DNA of 64,000 nt from Bryobacterales bacterium (GTDB lineage Bacteria; Acidobacteriota; Terriglobia; Bryobacterales; Bryobacteraceae). Both the position numbers and the translations under genes were made by a program. The notes below the pieces were generated by a model. The model did no database searches, was not told the origin of the DNA, and worked only from the letters and a program-made list of their open reading frames with translations. Location of the stretch: the NCBI GenBank assembly GCA_003135055.1, contig PLDF01000222.1, positions 26,989-90,988 on the forward strand, written 5' to 3'. Position 1 is the stretch's first letter. Each line of letters begins with the position of its first letter. Shown one piece after another: positions 35,751 to 43,770 of the stretch.

Positions 35751-36956
35751 CTATAGCAGCTTGTATAATCCGGCCAGGGCGCACAGCATGGTCGCCTGTC
35801 CCCAATGCAGCGTGGGAGTCTTATTTACCACCCATGGAGAATAGCGGCGGTAATAAAAATAGCCGCTGCGGTCCTGCATGTGCCGGATGGTAAATTCCGC
35901 CACTTTGACCGCCAGCGGCAAGCTGTCCTTATCGCGATCGTGGAAAAAAACCAGGGTGTCGATGGCTTGGGAACTGCACTGGATGTCGAGCGGCAGGGTC
36001 TTATGGCTGTAATACCTTGGCGTACCGTCCGGAAGAAAAAAAGCGTTCTTCCAGTAGTAGTAACCGTCCATGAGTTTCCGGTCGAACTGCGCGTCCCCCG
36101 TGCTCTCGCCGTAGTACTTGAAGCAATCGAGCACATAAGCGGTGTGGAAATTATCGACCCAGTGCAAGTTGCCTTCTTCCCCGTAATACCAGGACGCATC
36201 CGGCCTCTGGTATTGCGCCGTGTATTGCATGGCTTTCCGGGCGAACTCTCGAAGAGACTCGTCTCGCGTATGCAAGTACGTGCGGGCGAGCAGGCTGGCG
36301 CCAAGCGTATTCGCGTTGTGGACCTGGTGTTTCGAGGTTGGGAAGTAATGGATGCAATGCGTCTCCCCTTCGCGGTATGCGCCCAGGTCGCGCTCGATAT
36401 GCTCGCAGGCGCTGACCGCGATCTCCAGAAACCGCTCCCGGTGAAAGCAGTCGTACGCGTCGAGAAACGCGTGCCCGATGAGCGAGGTCCACACCACCGA
36501 CGGAATATCCTTGGTGACGTAGGAGCTGCGCGATTGATAATCGAAGTGATTTCCCCAACAAGCTCCGCTGTAGCCGGGCGATCGGTTCTCGATCAGCCAT
36601 TGCAGACACATCTCGGCCTTGTCGCGCCAGACGGCGTCTCCGGAGGCCTGGTACAGCCGGATAAAACCACGGGCCAGAAAACCCATTCCCTTAGTCGAAT
36701 GGTTCTTCCTTATCCCCAGAAAGGGGCGCAGGTTCAGCGGAAAGCGCCGAACGCCTTGTTGGAGCGTCATGCGCAAATACTTGTTTTCGAATGTCAGAGG
36801 CCGCACGAACTTGGCGTTCAGGCCGTCGAAGGTATCGTAGCCCTTGTAGTCGTTCCTTTCCAGCCAATCCGACAGCCGGTTAATCGATCCGTAGATCCGC
36901 TCCTTCACGAGTTGGTTGCCGGAGCGGGTCGCGGCCGGTTTACCAACAGATGCCAT
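35751..36956 (-). CDS. Alpha/alpha-toroid (six-hairpin) protein
   Basis: A 401-residue soluble protein built of helical hairpins with recurring patterns, such as FIRLYQASGDAVWRDKAEM, VVWTSLIGHAFLDAYDCF and NTLGASLLARTYLHTRDE. This looks like the (alpha/alpha)6 fold of uronate-active enzymes such as unsaturated glucuronyl hydrolases or C5-epimerase tails. WYYGEEGNLHWVDNFHTAYV may form the active cleft. No signal peptide, so it would act in the cytoplasm or on lipid-linked intermediates. It overlaps the AlgD-type gene by 17 bases, linking it to uronic acid metabolism. A decayed paralogue lies at 30183-30790. Specific activity unknown. Confidence 0.7.
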   Translation of the reverse strand: MASVGKPAATRSGNQLVKERIYGSINRLSDWLERNDYKGYDTFDGLNAKFVRPLTFENKYLRMTLQQGVRRFPLNLRPFLGIRKNHSTKGMGFLARGFIRLYQASGDAVWRDKAEMCLQWLIENRSPGYSGACWGNHFDYQSRSSYVTKDIPSVVWTSLIGHAFLDAYDCFHRERFLEIAVSACEHIERDLGAYREGETHCIHYFPTSKHQVHNANTLGASLLARTYLHTRDESLREFARKAMQYTAQYQRPDASWYYGEEGNLHWVDNFHTAYVLDCFKYYGESTGDAQFDRKLMDGYYYWKNAFFLPDGTPRYYSHKTLPLDIQCSSQAIDTLVFFHDRDKDSLPLAVKVAEFTIRHMQDRSGYFYYRRYSPWVVNKTPTLHWGQATMLCALAGLYKLL

Positions 36957-38253
36957 CATACTTGCCTTCCTCGCTCCTGCGGTCCGCGATGCGCACCAGA
37001 TCGACCAGCACCTGACCGTCATGCAGCCTGTCCAGGACGGACGAAAAATCGGGATCCTTGGTGCCTACCACGACGGTCTGCGCATGGCTCAGAACCGCAT
37101 CGATGTCGCCGACCATAAGCCGGGAGATATGCGGAATGCGGTTGAGAATGAAATCGCGGTTGGCGCCGACCAGACTGGCCACATTCACGTTTTTGTCGTA
37201 GATCCGCAGGTCGTAGCCCTTGCCGATCAGACGCTCGATGAGCTCGATGATGGGGCTCTCCCGCAGATCGTCGGTTCCGGCTTTGAAGCTGAATCCTAAA
37301 ATGCCGATGCGCCTGTGCCCGGGCGCGAGGATGAGTTGCAAGCCCTTGTTCACCTGCATCTCGTTGCTCGGCAGAATGGAAAACAGAATCGGCATTTGCA
37401 CGTCGTGCATTTTCGCGCGGTACGAGAGCGCGCGAAGATCTTTGGGCAAACAAGAGCCGCCGAATGCGAAACCCGGCATCAGATACGCCGGCGAGATATT
37501 GAGCTTCCGGTCCTGGCAGAAGATCTTCATGACGGCGTGCCCGTCGATGCCCAGGCTCTTGCAGAGGTTACCCAGTTCGTTGGCAAACCCGATCTTAAGC
37601 GCGTGCCAGCAGTTGTCGCCATACTTCACCATCTCGGCGGTTTCCAGATCGGTTCGGATTAGCGGCGCCTTAAGCTTCGCGTAGAGCGATGCCAGTTTGT
37701 CGCCACTGGCCTTATCCAACTCGCCGATTACAGTCTTCGGAGGATCGTTGAAATCGTTTACCGCCGAGCCTTCGCGCAGGAATTCCGGGTTGTGGCAGAT
37801 GCCGAAATCGACTCCGGCCTTTTTCCCCGACCACTCTTCGAGTACGGGGATCACGATCTTGTGCATCGTGCCCGGCAGGATCGTGCTCCTGACGACGACC
37901 ACGTGCCAGGCTGCCTTTTGCTTCAGAGCCTCACCGATCTGTTCACAAGCCCGGCGGACATGGGTCAGATCGAGATTGCCGTTGGGCTGGCTCGGCGTGC
38001 CGACGCAAACGAACGACAGCTCCGATTCGCAGATGGCCCGCATGGGGTCCGTCGTAGCGCGTAACGCGCCGGACTCAATCATGGATGCGACGATTTCCCC
38101 GATGTCGGCCTCGATAATCGGCGAGCGGCCGCTGTTGATCAGATCCACTTTCGTTTGAACGGGATCGATGCCGATGACTTCATGCCCGTCGAAAGCGAAG
38201 CACCCCGCCGACACCGTCCCGACGTAACCCAAACCAAAAATGCTTATTCTCAA
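36940..38253 (-). CDS. algD: GDP-mannose 6-dehydrogenase (AlgD-like)
   Basis: A 437-residue UDP-glucose/GDP-mannose dehydrogenase family protein. From TTG at 38253 it reads LRISIFGLGYVGTVSAGC, matching the AlgD start; the catalytic Cys falls at residue 268 in FGGSCLPKD, the position known for AlgD. Three domains are visible: NAD-binding, helical linker with AEMVKYGDNCWHALKI, and C-terminal sugar-binding (GFSFKAGTDDLRESP). It oxidises GDP-mannose to GDP-mannuronate in two NAD-linked steps. The TTG start is supported by an AGGAGAGG ribosome site eight bases before it and by alignment; a GTG 21 bases upstream is an alternative. Head of the acyl-decoration operon, after the short coupled ORF. Confidence 0.88.
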   Translation of the reverse strand: MRISIFGLGYVGTVSAGCFAFDGHEVIGIDPVQTKVDLINSGRSPIIEADIGEIVASMIESGALRATTDPMRAICESELSFVCVGTPSQPNGNLDLTHVRRACEQIGEALKQKAAWHVVVVRSTILPGTMHKIVIPVLEEWSGKKAGVDFGICHNPEFLREGSAVNDFNDPPKTVIGELDKASGDKLASLYAKLKAPLIRTDLETAEMVKYGDNCWHALKIGFANELGNLCKSLGIDGHAVMKIFCQDRKLNISPAYLMPGFAFGGSCLPKDLRALSYRAKMHDVQMPILFSILPSNEMQVNKGLQLILAPGHRRIGILGFSFKAGTDDLRESPIIELIERLIGKGYDLRIYDKNVNVASLVGANRDFILNRIPHISRLMVGDIDAVLSHAQTVVVGTKDPDFSSVLDRLHDGQVLVDLVRIADRRSEEGKYDGICW

Positions 38254-38462
38254 GCGTTGTTCCTCTCCTCGCACCGGATTGGTGCGCCGTATGTTTGCGC
38301 CTTTGCGGCGGCCTCGAACCGGCTTCCCCGGCTGCCCTTTTCGCCGGGAGCCTGTTTCCGAACGTTAAGCCGGACGCCTTCCTCTAATATTTCCCGGACC
38401 ATGGAGATACCTATGTTTTCCTCAGATATCGAATTACGCAGACTCGCCAAAATGCGACTCAT
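38250..38462 (-). CDS. Short ORF coupled to the AlgD-like gene
   Basis: A 70-residue frame beginning MSRILASLRNSISEENIG, predicted as two amphipathic helices and a basic tail. Its stop overlaps the TTG start of the dehydrogenase gene (TTGA), and its last codons contain that gene's ribosome site. The first six residues recall the MSRI..AL start of EPS tyrosine kinases, which may be chance. No family recognised. It could be a real small protein, a coupling leader or chance. Confidence 0.35.
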   Translation of the reverse strand: MSRILASLRNSISEENIGISMVREILEEGVRLNVRKQAPGEKGSRGSRFEAAAKAQTYGAPIRCEERNNA

Positions 38463-38659
38463 GACGGTGTTCGTTCATCCTCGTGCCGGCCCCGCCGATC
38501 GGCTGGCCCGAGTTCCACGAATATACCGATGCGCTGGGGCAATTACGATACTGTGAATGCCCGCCCGGTTCGCTAACCCGTTGGCGTCCGGCAACTCCGC
38601 GCGGCAACCTCCGCCCCGCATCTTCAATGATACTAGCTACTAGCGTTTTCCCCTCGCCG

Positions 38660-38962
38660 TACGCCGATCCCGTTCCGGCGCCGCAAACCCTGCCGGTCTC
38701 GTTCTACATATCCGCGAATCCGTCCTGGCGGCCCAGCTGCAAAGCCTGGCCGGCCGCCGGTCCGGATATGACGAACGGGGACGCCGCCGATACCGGGAGC
38801 CATGCTAACGCAATCCCGGCGCAGGACTGCGACACGAACATTATGGGAGGGTCGGGCGGCGGAACAGCCGGTAGCGCCCCAACTTTCAGCCCCGCGACCC
38901 GCTACGGACAACCGGGCCGGCGATCGACGATCGATGCGCCCGCGAATCCGAGCGTCGTGGTT
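38660..38962 (+). pseudogene. Decayed C-terminal fragment of the beta-helix protein family
   Basis: The plus strand encodes YADPVPAPQTLPVSFYISAN, then PSWRPSCKAWPAAGPDMTNG, then HANAIPAQDCDTNIMGG and YGQPG. The intact protein at 47976-50129 ends with YANPVPASTALPASFYLSSR, PSWWPSAKPWPAIGPDVTGG, HANTIPAADCYTNKMLG and YGQQTVG. The frame stays open but nothing upstream belongs to the family, and the normal stop is lost, so this is a 100-residue 3' remnant. It lies on the strand opposite to all its neighbours, so an inversion or insertion took place. The rest of 38463-39030 holds nothing else. Confidence 0.82.
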
Positions 38963-39030
38963 AACCGAAGAGAGCGCATGGTGGCGCCGCCAAACCTGGG
39001 GTAGCCGGCCTTTTATCCGGCTGCGGCTTG

Positions 39031-39648
39031 TCAACGAACCAGCTCGGCGCTTTCGACGTTTGCCGATTGCGCGCGCGTCTCGGTGACGGCCTGTTCCACG
39101 GCATCGCAGAGCGCGTGCCCGATCAGGATGTGGCACTCCTGAATACGCGGCGTCTCTTCGGAGGGGACCGCGATCAAGGTATCCACCAAGCCCTTCAGCT
39201 TGCCGCCGGTTTTGCCCGTAAGGGCAATGGTATAGACGTTCAGCCGGCGCGCCCGAACCACCGCCTCGATCACGCTCTGCGAGTTGCCCGAAGTGCTGAT
39301 CGCTATGGCCACATCGCCGGCGGCGGCGAGGGCTTCCATCTGACGGGAGAAGACGTACTCGTAGCCATAATCGTTGCCGATCGCCGTCACGATCGAGCTA
39401 TTCGCATTCAGCGCAAGCGCCGGCAGGGCGGCACGCTCCTTCAAATAACGGCCGACCATTTCCGCGGCCATATGCTGCGCATCGGCGGCGCTCCCGCCGT
39501 TGCCGAAGAAGATTGCCTTGCGGCCGCGAGCGTACGCCGCCACAAGGGCGTCGGCCGCGGCGGTCATGGCCGGAAGGCAAGCGTCCATCAGGCGGGAATG
39601 CACCTCGATGCTACGCTCCACGTTCTTACGAAGAATATCTACGTTCAT
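39031..39648 (-). CDS. gmhA: Phosphoheptose isomerase
   Basis: A 205-residue SIS-domain enzyme: RKAIFFGNGGSAADAQHMAA, then GNDYGYEYVFSRQMEAL, ISTSGNSQSV and ALTGKTGGKLKGLVD. These are the GmhA hallmarks, with active-site Glu and His in the helical parts (HILIGHALCDAVE). It turns sedoheptulose-7-phosphate into D-glycero-D-manno-heptose-7-phosphate, the first step toward GDP- or ADP-heptose. Start and previous stop share one base (TAATG). The HddC/HddA pair upstream directs the product to the GDP branch. Last gene of the heptose operon. Confidence 0.92.
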   Translation of the reverse strand: MNVDILRKNVERSIEVHSRLMDACLPAMTAAADALVAAYARGRKAIFFGNGGSAADAQHMAAEMVGRYLKERAALPALALNANSSIVTAIGNDYGYEYVFSRQMEALAAAGDVAIAISTSGNSQSVIEAVVRARRLNVYTIALTGKTGGKLKGLVDTLIAVPSEETPRIQECHILIGHALCDAVEQAVTETRAQSANVESAELVR

Positions 39649-40646
39649 TACTGCGTCGCTCCGAGATACGTCTTGGGTTCGTCCGCCATGTCGGGCCCGA
39701 CGCTGAATTCACCCTTCAAGGCGCGCCTCCACCACTCGAGCATGTCTTGAATTGTTTGCGACAGCGGGACCGTGGGCGCCCACCCGGTACGGGTCCGAAA
39801 CTTCGTCGTATCTCCCGCGATAACCGGCTCGTCGCAGCCCCGCATCAGCACCGGATCCTGGTCCGGATCGAATGCCACGCTCACGCCGGCGCGGATGCGA
39901 TCGACGATCTCTTGCACCGCGTAAATCTCCTGGCCGCCGACATTGTAGACTTCTCCGGGCTCGCCGCGCTCCGCCGCCATCCATAGCCCGCGCGTCATGT
40001 CGCGAACGTCGATCAGCGCCCGCCGCGTGTGCAGGTTGCCGACCCGCAAATGGGGCGCCCGCATCCCGAGTTCGATCTCGACGGCTCTTCTCGTCAGATC
40101 CGAGCAAACGTCGCCGATCTTACCGGGCCCGGTCGTATTGAAAATACGAATCCGGATCGAGGGGATGCCGTAGTTCAAGAAATATTGCAACGCCAGCAAA
40201 TCCTGGCCGACCTTGCTGACGCCGTAAGGATGCAACGGCCGCAGCGGGTGGGTCTCCCGCGTGGGCAGATCGGCGGCCGCTACCAGTCCGTATTCCGCGC
40301 TCGAGCATGCCACGACGATCGTCGGCATCAGCTCCGCCTCGCGCACGCACTCGTAAAGGTTCACCGTGCCGCCTATGTTTATATCCAGGGTCTCCCTTGG
40401 ATGAGTCATCGAGACGGTAGGATAGCTCTGCGCCGCCAAGTGGAATATCCGGTCGGGCCGGAACTCACGCAAGAGCGGCAGTAATCGCGAGCGGTCCCGA
40501 ATATCGCACCGTTCGAATGCGCCCGAGGTCCATGCTTTTGAAGGCGCTTCGGGCCCAAATCCCAGCACCCTATGTCCCTCGGCGCTGCACTGTTCCGCAA
40601 GAAATCCCCCGATAAAGCCGGCGGCGCCGGTAATCATCACGTTCAT
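39648..40646 (-). CDS. GMD/RMD-type SDR acting on a GDP-hexose or GDP-heptose
   Basis: A 332-residue SDR: MITGAAGFIGGFLAE, ACSSAEYGLV and the catalytic YGVSKVGQDLLALQY, then FNTTGPGKIGDV and RVGNLHTRRALIDVRDM. The GNLxTRRxxxDVRD segment is typical of GDP-mannose 4,6-dehydratases and GDP-6-deoxy-4-keto-mannose reductases. The SSAEYG stretch, with no TDE/TSE triad, leans to the reductase side. In this operon the substrate may be GDP-D-glycero-D-manno-heptose, giving a 6-deoxyheptose as known in some Campylobacter and Yersinia capsules; inferred from context. Confidence 0.8.
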   Translation of the reverse strand: MNVMITGAAGFIGGFLAEQCSAEGHRVLGFGPEAPSKAWTSGAFERCDIRDRSRLLPLLREFRPDRIFHLAAQSYPTVSMTHPRETLDINIGGTVNLYECVREAELMPTIVVACSSAEYGLVAAADLPTRETHPLRPLHPYGVSKVGQDLLALQYFLNYGIPSIRIRIFNTTGPGKIGDVCSDLTRRAVEIELGMRAPHLRVGNLHTRRALIDVRDMTRGLWMAAERGEPGEVYNVGGQEIYAVQEIVDRIRAGVSVAFDPDQDPVLMRGCDEPVIAGDTTKFRTRTGWAPTVPLSQTIQDMLEWWRRALKGEFSVGPDMADEPKTYLGATQ

Positions 40647-40649
40647 AAG

Positions 40650-41357
40650 TTATTCCACCCCTGCTAATAGATTCTGTGCATCCTGGTAGCGCTCCGGGGT
40701 GCCGATGTCTACGCAACTCCCCGCCCAGACGAATGCCCGGATGTCTTTTCCTTCGCTCACCCAGCGCGGGAAAAGTTCGTTTTCCAGCGAAACCTGCCGC
40801 CCCTCCGGAATTTCCCGAAGCAGGCTGGCCCGCGCCAAATAGACGCCCGCGTTCACGTAGCGCTGCTCGCCGCTCTTTTCCCGGAAGTCCGTCAGCCTTC
40901 CATTCGCGTCCACCCCTACCGAGCCACAGTCGCTGCGGCCATCGGCGGGCACAACCAAAACGGACGCGTCCGCGCCGGACTCGCGATAATTCGCCAGAAA
41001 CCCGCCAAGATCGGCGTCCGTGTAACTGTCTCCATTCATGATCAGCGCATCGTTCGCTTCCACTAGCCCGGCGGCATTCCGCAGAGCGCCCCCGGTTCCC
41101 AGCGGCGACGCTTCCACCGCGTACTCTAAATCGAGTCCGGTGGACCTGGGACCGAAGTGCGTGCGGATCGCTTCCCTCTGGTAGCCGACGGCCAGAATCA
41201 CGCGCCGCGCGCCGTGCCGCCTTAGTTGCCGGAACAGAACCTCGAGAAATGGCCGGCCCGAGACGCTGGCCATTGCCTTGGGGGACTCGCCGGTAACGCT
41301 CCTCAGGCGGGTTCCCGAGCCTCCGCAGAGCACGATGACGTCGAGAGCGCTAAGCAT
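40650..41357 (-). CDS. hddC: D-glycero-D-manno-heptose-1-phosphate guanylyltransferase (HddC-like)
   Basis: A 235-residue nucleotidyltransferase: VIVLCGGSGTRLRSVTGESPKAM-type signature (LCGGSGTRLR, SPKAMASV), then GTGGALRNA, LIMNGDSYTDADL and the C-terminal SLENELFPRW and DIGTPERYQDAQ. These match HddC. It makes GDP-D-glycero-D-manno-heptose from the 1-phosphate and GTP. The ATG at 41357 overlaps the end of hddA; a GTG three codons earlier is possible. The step before it needs GmhB, found here only as a relic at 10.6 kb. Confidence 0.86.
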   Translation of the reverse strand: MLSALDVIVLCGGSGTRLRSVTGESPKAMASVSGRPFLEVLFRQLRRHGARRVILAVGYQREAIRTHFGPRSTGLDLEYAVEASPLGTGGALRNAAGLVEANDALIMNGDSYTDADLGGFLANYRESGADASVLVVPADGRSDCGSVGVDANGRLTDFREKSGEQRYVNAGVYLARASLLREIPEGRQVSLENELFPRWVSEGKDIRAFVWAGSCVDIGTPERYQDAQNLLAGVE

Positions 41358-42387
41358 ACGCAACACAGCGCCGGGCGCTCAGGGCTTCGTCATAGGTCTC
41401 TTCCGGCTCGTGCACGACGACCTGGCTGCCGCGCTGCGAGAAGCCGAACGGAACGCAAAGCAGCCGCTGCAGGCGGCTCTTGAGCGCCTCGCGTTTATCC
41501 GGCGTAACATAAAACAGCATGAAACCCCCGCCGCCGGCCCCCAGCAGTTTCCCGCCGAGCGCCCCAGCCTCGATTCCCGCGTTATAAATCTCGTCGATGC
41601 TTTGGTTGGTGATTTTATGCGTGAGCGTTCGCTTGATCTGCCAGCTCTCGTTGAGAAGCCGGCCAAAATCGTCCATCGACCGGTTCGGGTTTGTGACAAT
41701 CCCCTCCGCCTCATCCACCAGTTGGAGCATGGTCTCCAATTCGCGCTGGCGGTGCGGAGTCATTTTCAACTGCTCTTGAGCGATCTCCGAGGCAGTCCGG
41801 GAGAAGCCGGTAAAGAACAGCACCAGATTCCGCTCGAGATCCGCCAGCCGCTCCACCGAGGTCTGGACGCGGCTCACCTCGACGCCGCCGTCCCGCCGAA
41901 AATTGATGCGATTGAAACCGCCATAGGCGGCGCTCACCTGATCCTGAGAACCTACAGCCTCTCCAATCAGGTTCTGTTCTACGTGAATAGCGTCGGTGGC
42001 AAGGGCATCTTTGCCGCGCATCTGGTTCTTCAGCGCATAGAGACCGAGCAGCAGTCCCACCGTAAACGCCGAGCTCGTTCCCAGGCCCGTCCGGGCCGGC
42101 AGATCCGCGACGTGATGGATCTCGACGCCTTCTTCCATACCCAGATATTGCAAGCATTCCCGCACCGAGGGATGGTCGATGGCGCGGTTGTCGCTCACGT
42201 TCTCCACTCGGGAGTAGGAGACCCTGCTGTGATAATCGAAAAATGGCGGGCACCGCCGGCAGGTGATATAGCAGCACTTATCGATCGTAGTCGACAGCAC
42301 CGAGCCGCCGTGCTCTCTGTACCAGACCGGATAATCGGTTCCACCGCCAAAAAACGATATGCGCAGCGGGGTTCGGGTGATGATCAT
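41350..42387 (-). CDS. hddA: D-glycero-D-manno-heptose-7-phosphate kinase (HddA-like)
   Basis: A 345-residue GHMP kinase: TRTPLRISFFGGGTDYPVWY at the N-terminus, ATP motif LPARTGLGTSSAFTVGLL, and GKLLGAGGGGFMLFYV near the end, as in HddA. It phosphorylates the 7-phosphate at C1 to give the 1,7-bisphosphate. ATG at 42387 follows AAGAGAAG. Overlaps hddC by eight bases. First gene of the heptose operon, separated from the pyruvyl transferase by a strong hairpin. Confidence 0.9.
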   Translation of the reverse strand: MIITRTPLRISFFGGGTDYPVWYREHGGSVLSTTIDKCCYITCRRCPPFFDYHSRVSYSRVENVSDNRAIDHPSVRECLQYLGMEEGVEIHHVADLPARTGLGTSSAFTVGLLLGLYALKNQMRGKDALATDAIHVEQNLIGEAVGSQDQVSAAYGGFNRINFRRDGGVEVSRVQTSVERLADLERNLVLFFTGFSRTASEIAQEQLKMTPHRQRELETMLQLVDEAEGIVTNPNRSMDDFGRLLNESWQIKRTLTHKITNQSIDEIYNAGIEAGALGGKLLGAGGGGFMLFYVTPDKREALKSRLQRLLCVPFGFSQRGSQVVVHEPEETYDEALSARRCVAYA

Positions 42388-42451
42388 GCTTCTCTTGCCT
42401 TTCTTTCAACTGAATCGGGGATATCTCTTGCAACTTATGGGCCGCGCCTGC

Positions 42452-42477
42452 AACGCCGCGGATCGACCCGCGGCGTT
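42452..42477 (-). terminator. Ten-bp perfect hairpin between operons
   Basis: AACGCCGCGG and CCGCGGCGTT pair perfectly around a six-base loop. It lies 13 bases after the pyruvyl transferase stop and 65 bases before hddA. No T-run follows, so it is either a factor-assisted terminator or an RNA-stability element separating the two operons. Confidence 0.45.
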
Positions 42478-42490
42478 CGTTTCCAATGCC

Positions 42491-43726
42491 TCAGACCATG
42501 CTGAATATCCGCGCGTACTGCTCGTCCAGCTCGGTCCGGTATGCCTCTGTTCTTGCCTCGATTTTCGGGCGAACCGCATCCCGCATCTTGTCCAGCGTCG
42601 TAACCTGCTCGATCAGCTTGTCGATCTTCAGCTCTTCGATATCCTGACAAAAGTCCTGCAGTCCAACCCCGGACACGAGCGCTTCGACTTTTTGGTGGTA
42701 GGAGATCGCGACCACTAACTGGGTGACCATAAGGCCAAGCAGCACGTTATGAAAGCGGCTGGCAATCAGCATATCCGTGGAAGCCAGCTGCGTTAACACG
42801 TCGCCCATCGATTCGGCGGGCTCGTCGATGATCCGGCCGTCCCGATAGCTCACTCCCTGCGCTTCGAGAACTACCTTCAGGTCTTCGCGCACGCGCTGAT
42901 CGTAAACCACGTCCCCGATGAGTAGCCGGACCCGATAGTCGTGATCGATCAGCCAGCGCACCAAATCGGCGATCTTGCCGATGTAGTTGCGATAAACTTC
43001 GTCGGCATCCTCCGCTTGCGACCGGCGGTCGAAGTACGTGATTACGCCGACGCCAATCACCGGCCGGCCGCCGTTTCTATCGTGTCTCTTCGGAATTTCC
43101 GTTCTTGGAAGGCTGAATGCCAGGTCCGGATAGACTCTGTCCGCATTTCTCTTGAACCCAATGCTTTCCATGTACTCTTTGGAAAAGCTGTCGCGGTACG
43201 AACGGTAGTCGGCGAGGGAAAGGGCCGCCTTGACGAAGCGTCTGCTCAAGGGATCGTGAATCGGGCCCGCGCCGACGCTTAAAAACAGGAGTTTCGTCCC
43301 CGAGAGCTTCGCGGCGATCGACCACCGGAGGATCTCGTAATGCAGCCCAAAAGCGCTGATTCCGAAGTCCCCCAGCATTCCGGTCCCGACCATCACGAGC
43401 ATGTCGGCGCCCCGCATCACCTGGACCGCGCGGCGCCATCGAAGCAGGTCGGTGGGAATTCCGACTACTATTTTTCTCAAGATCCGAAAAATCTTGCTTC
43501 TCGCGGGCCCCTTGCCCTTACGATCGCCCGTTTTGATCGGAACAGCGTCAATGCCGTATGTTGCGGTCACCTCGCCGGGACCAGTGCAAATACAATTGAC
43601 CTTGGCGCCCGGCAGGTGCTCCCGCAGGTTATACAGGAGCGCCTGAAGCGTGCATTCGTTCCCCAGATTACCGGCCCCAAATACGCCAAACAGACTAATA
43701 ACCGGACTTTTTGCCTTATTGGACAT
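42491..43726 (-). CDS. Polysaccharide pyruvyl transferase family protein
   Basis: A 411-residue GT-B-like enzyme. Visible family features are SLFGVFGAGNLGNECTLQAL at the N-terminus, MVGTGMLGDFG, LFLSVGAGPIHDPLSRRFV, YRSYRDSFSKEYMESIG, and the C-terminal LIASRFHNVLLGLMV with its Arg-His pair, as in CsaB and WcaK. It would add a ketal pyruvate from phosphoenolpyruvate to a sugar of the repeat unit. ATG at 43726 was preferred to an upstream in-frame start that overlaps the methyltransferase gene. The ribosome site is weak. Confidence 0.85.
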   Translation of the reverse strand: MSNKAKSPVISLFGVFGAGNLGNECTLQALLYNLREHLPGAKVNCICTGPGEVTATYGIDAVPIKTGDRKGKGPARSKIFRILRKIVVGIPTDLLRWRRAVQVMRGADMLVMVGTGMLGDFGISAFGLHYEILRWSIAAKLSGTKLLFLSVGAGPIHDPLSRRFVKAALSLADYRSYRDSFSKEYMESIGFKRNADRVYPDLAFSLPRTEIPKRHDRNGGRPVIGVGVITYFDRRSQAEDADEVYRNYIGKIADLVRWLIDHDYRVRLLIGDVVYDQRVREDLKVVLEAQGVSYRDGRIIDEPAESMGDVLTQLASTDMLIASRFHNVLLGLMVTQLVVAISYHQKVEALVSGVGLQDFCQDIEELKIDKLIEQVTTLDKMRDAVRPKIEARTEAYRTELDEQYARIFSMV

Positions 43727-43770
43727 TTTTTTGAATACGCTTGGAGGAAATTTACGGAATCCTGCCGCGG

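Noticed and set aside
36940-38274. UDP-glucose 6-dehydrogenase call for the dehydrogenase gene
   Set aside because: Not excluded, but the N-terminal sequence and Cys at position 268 fit GDP-mannose dehydrogenase better.
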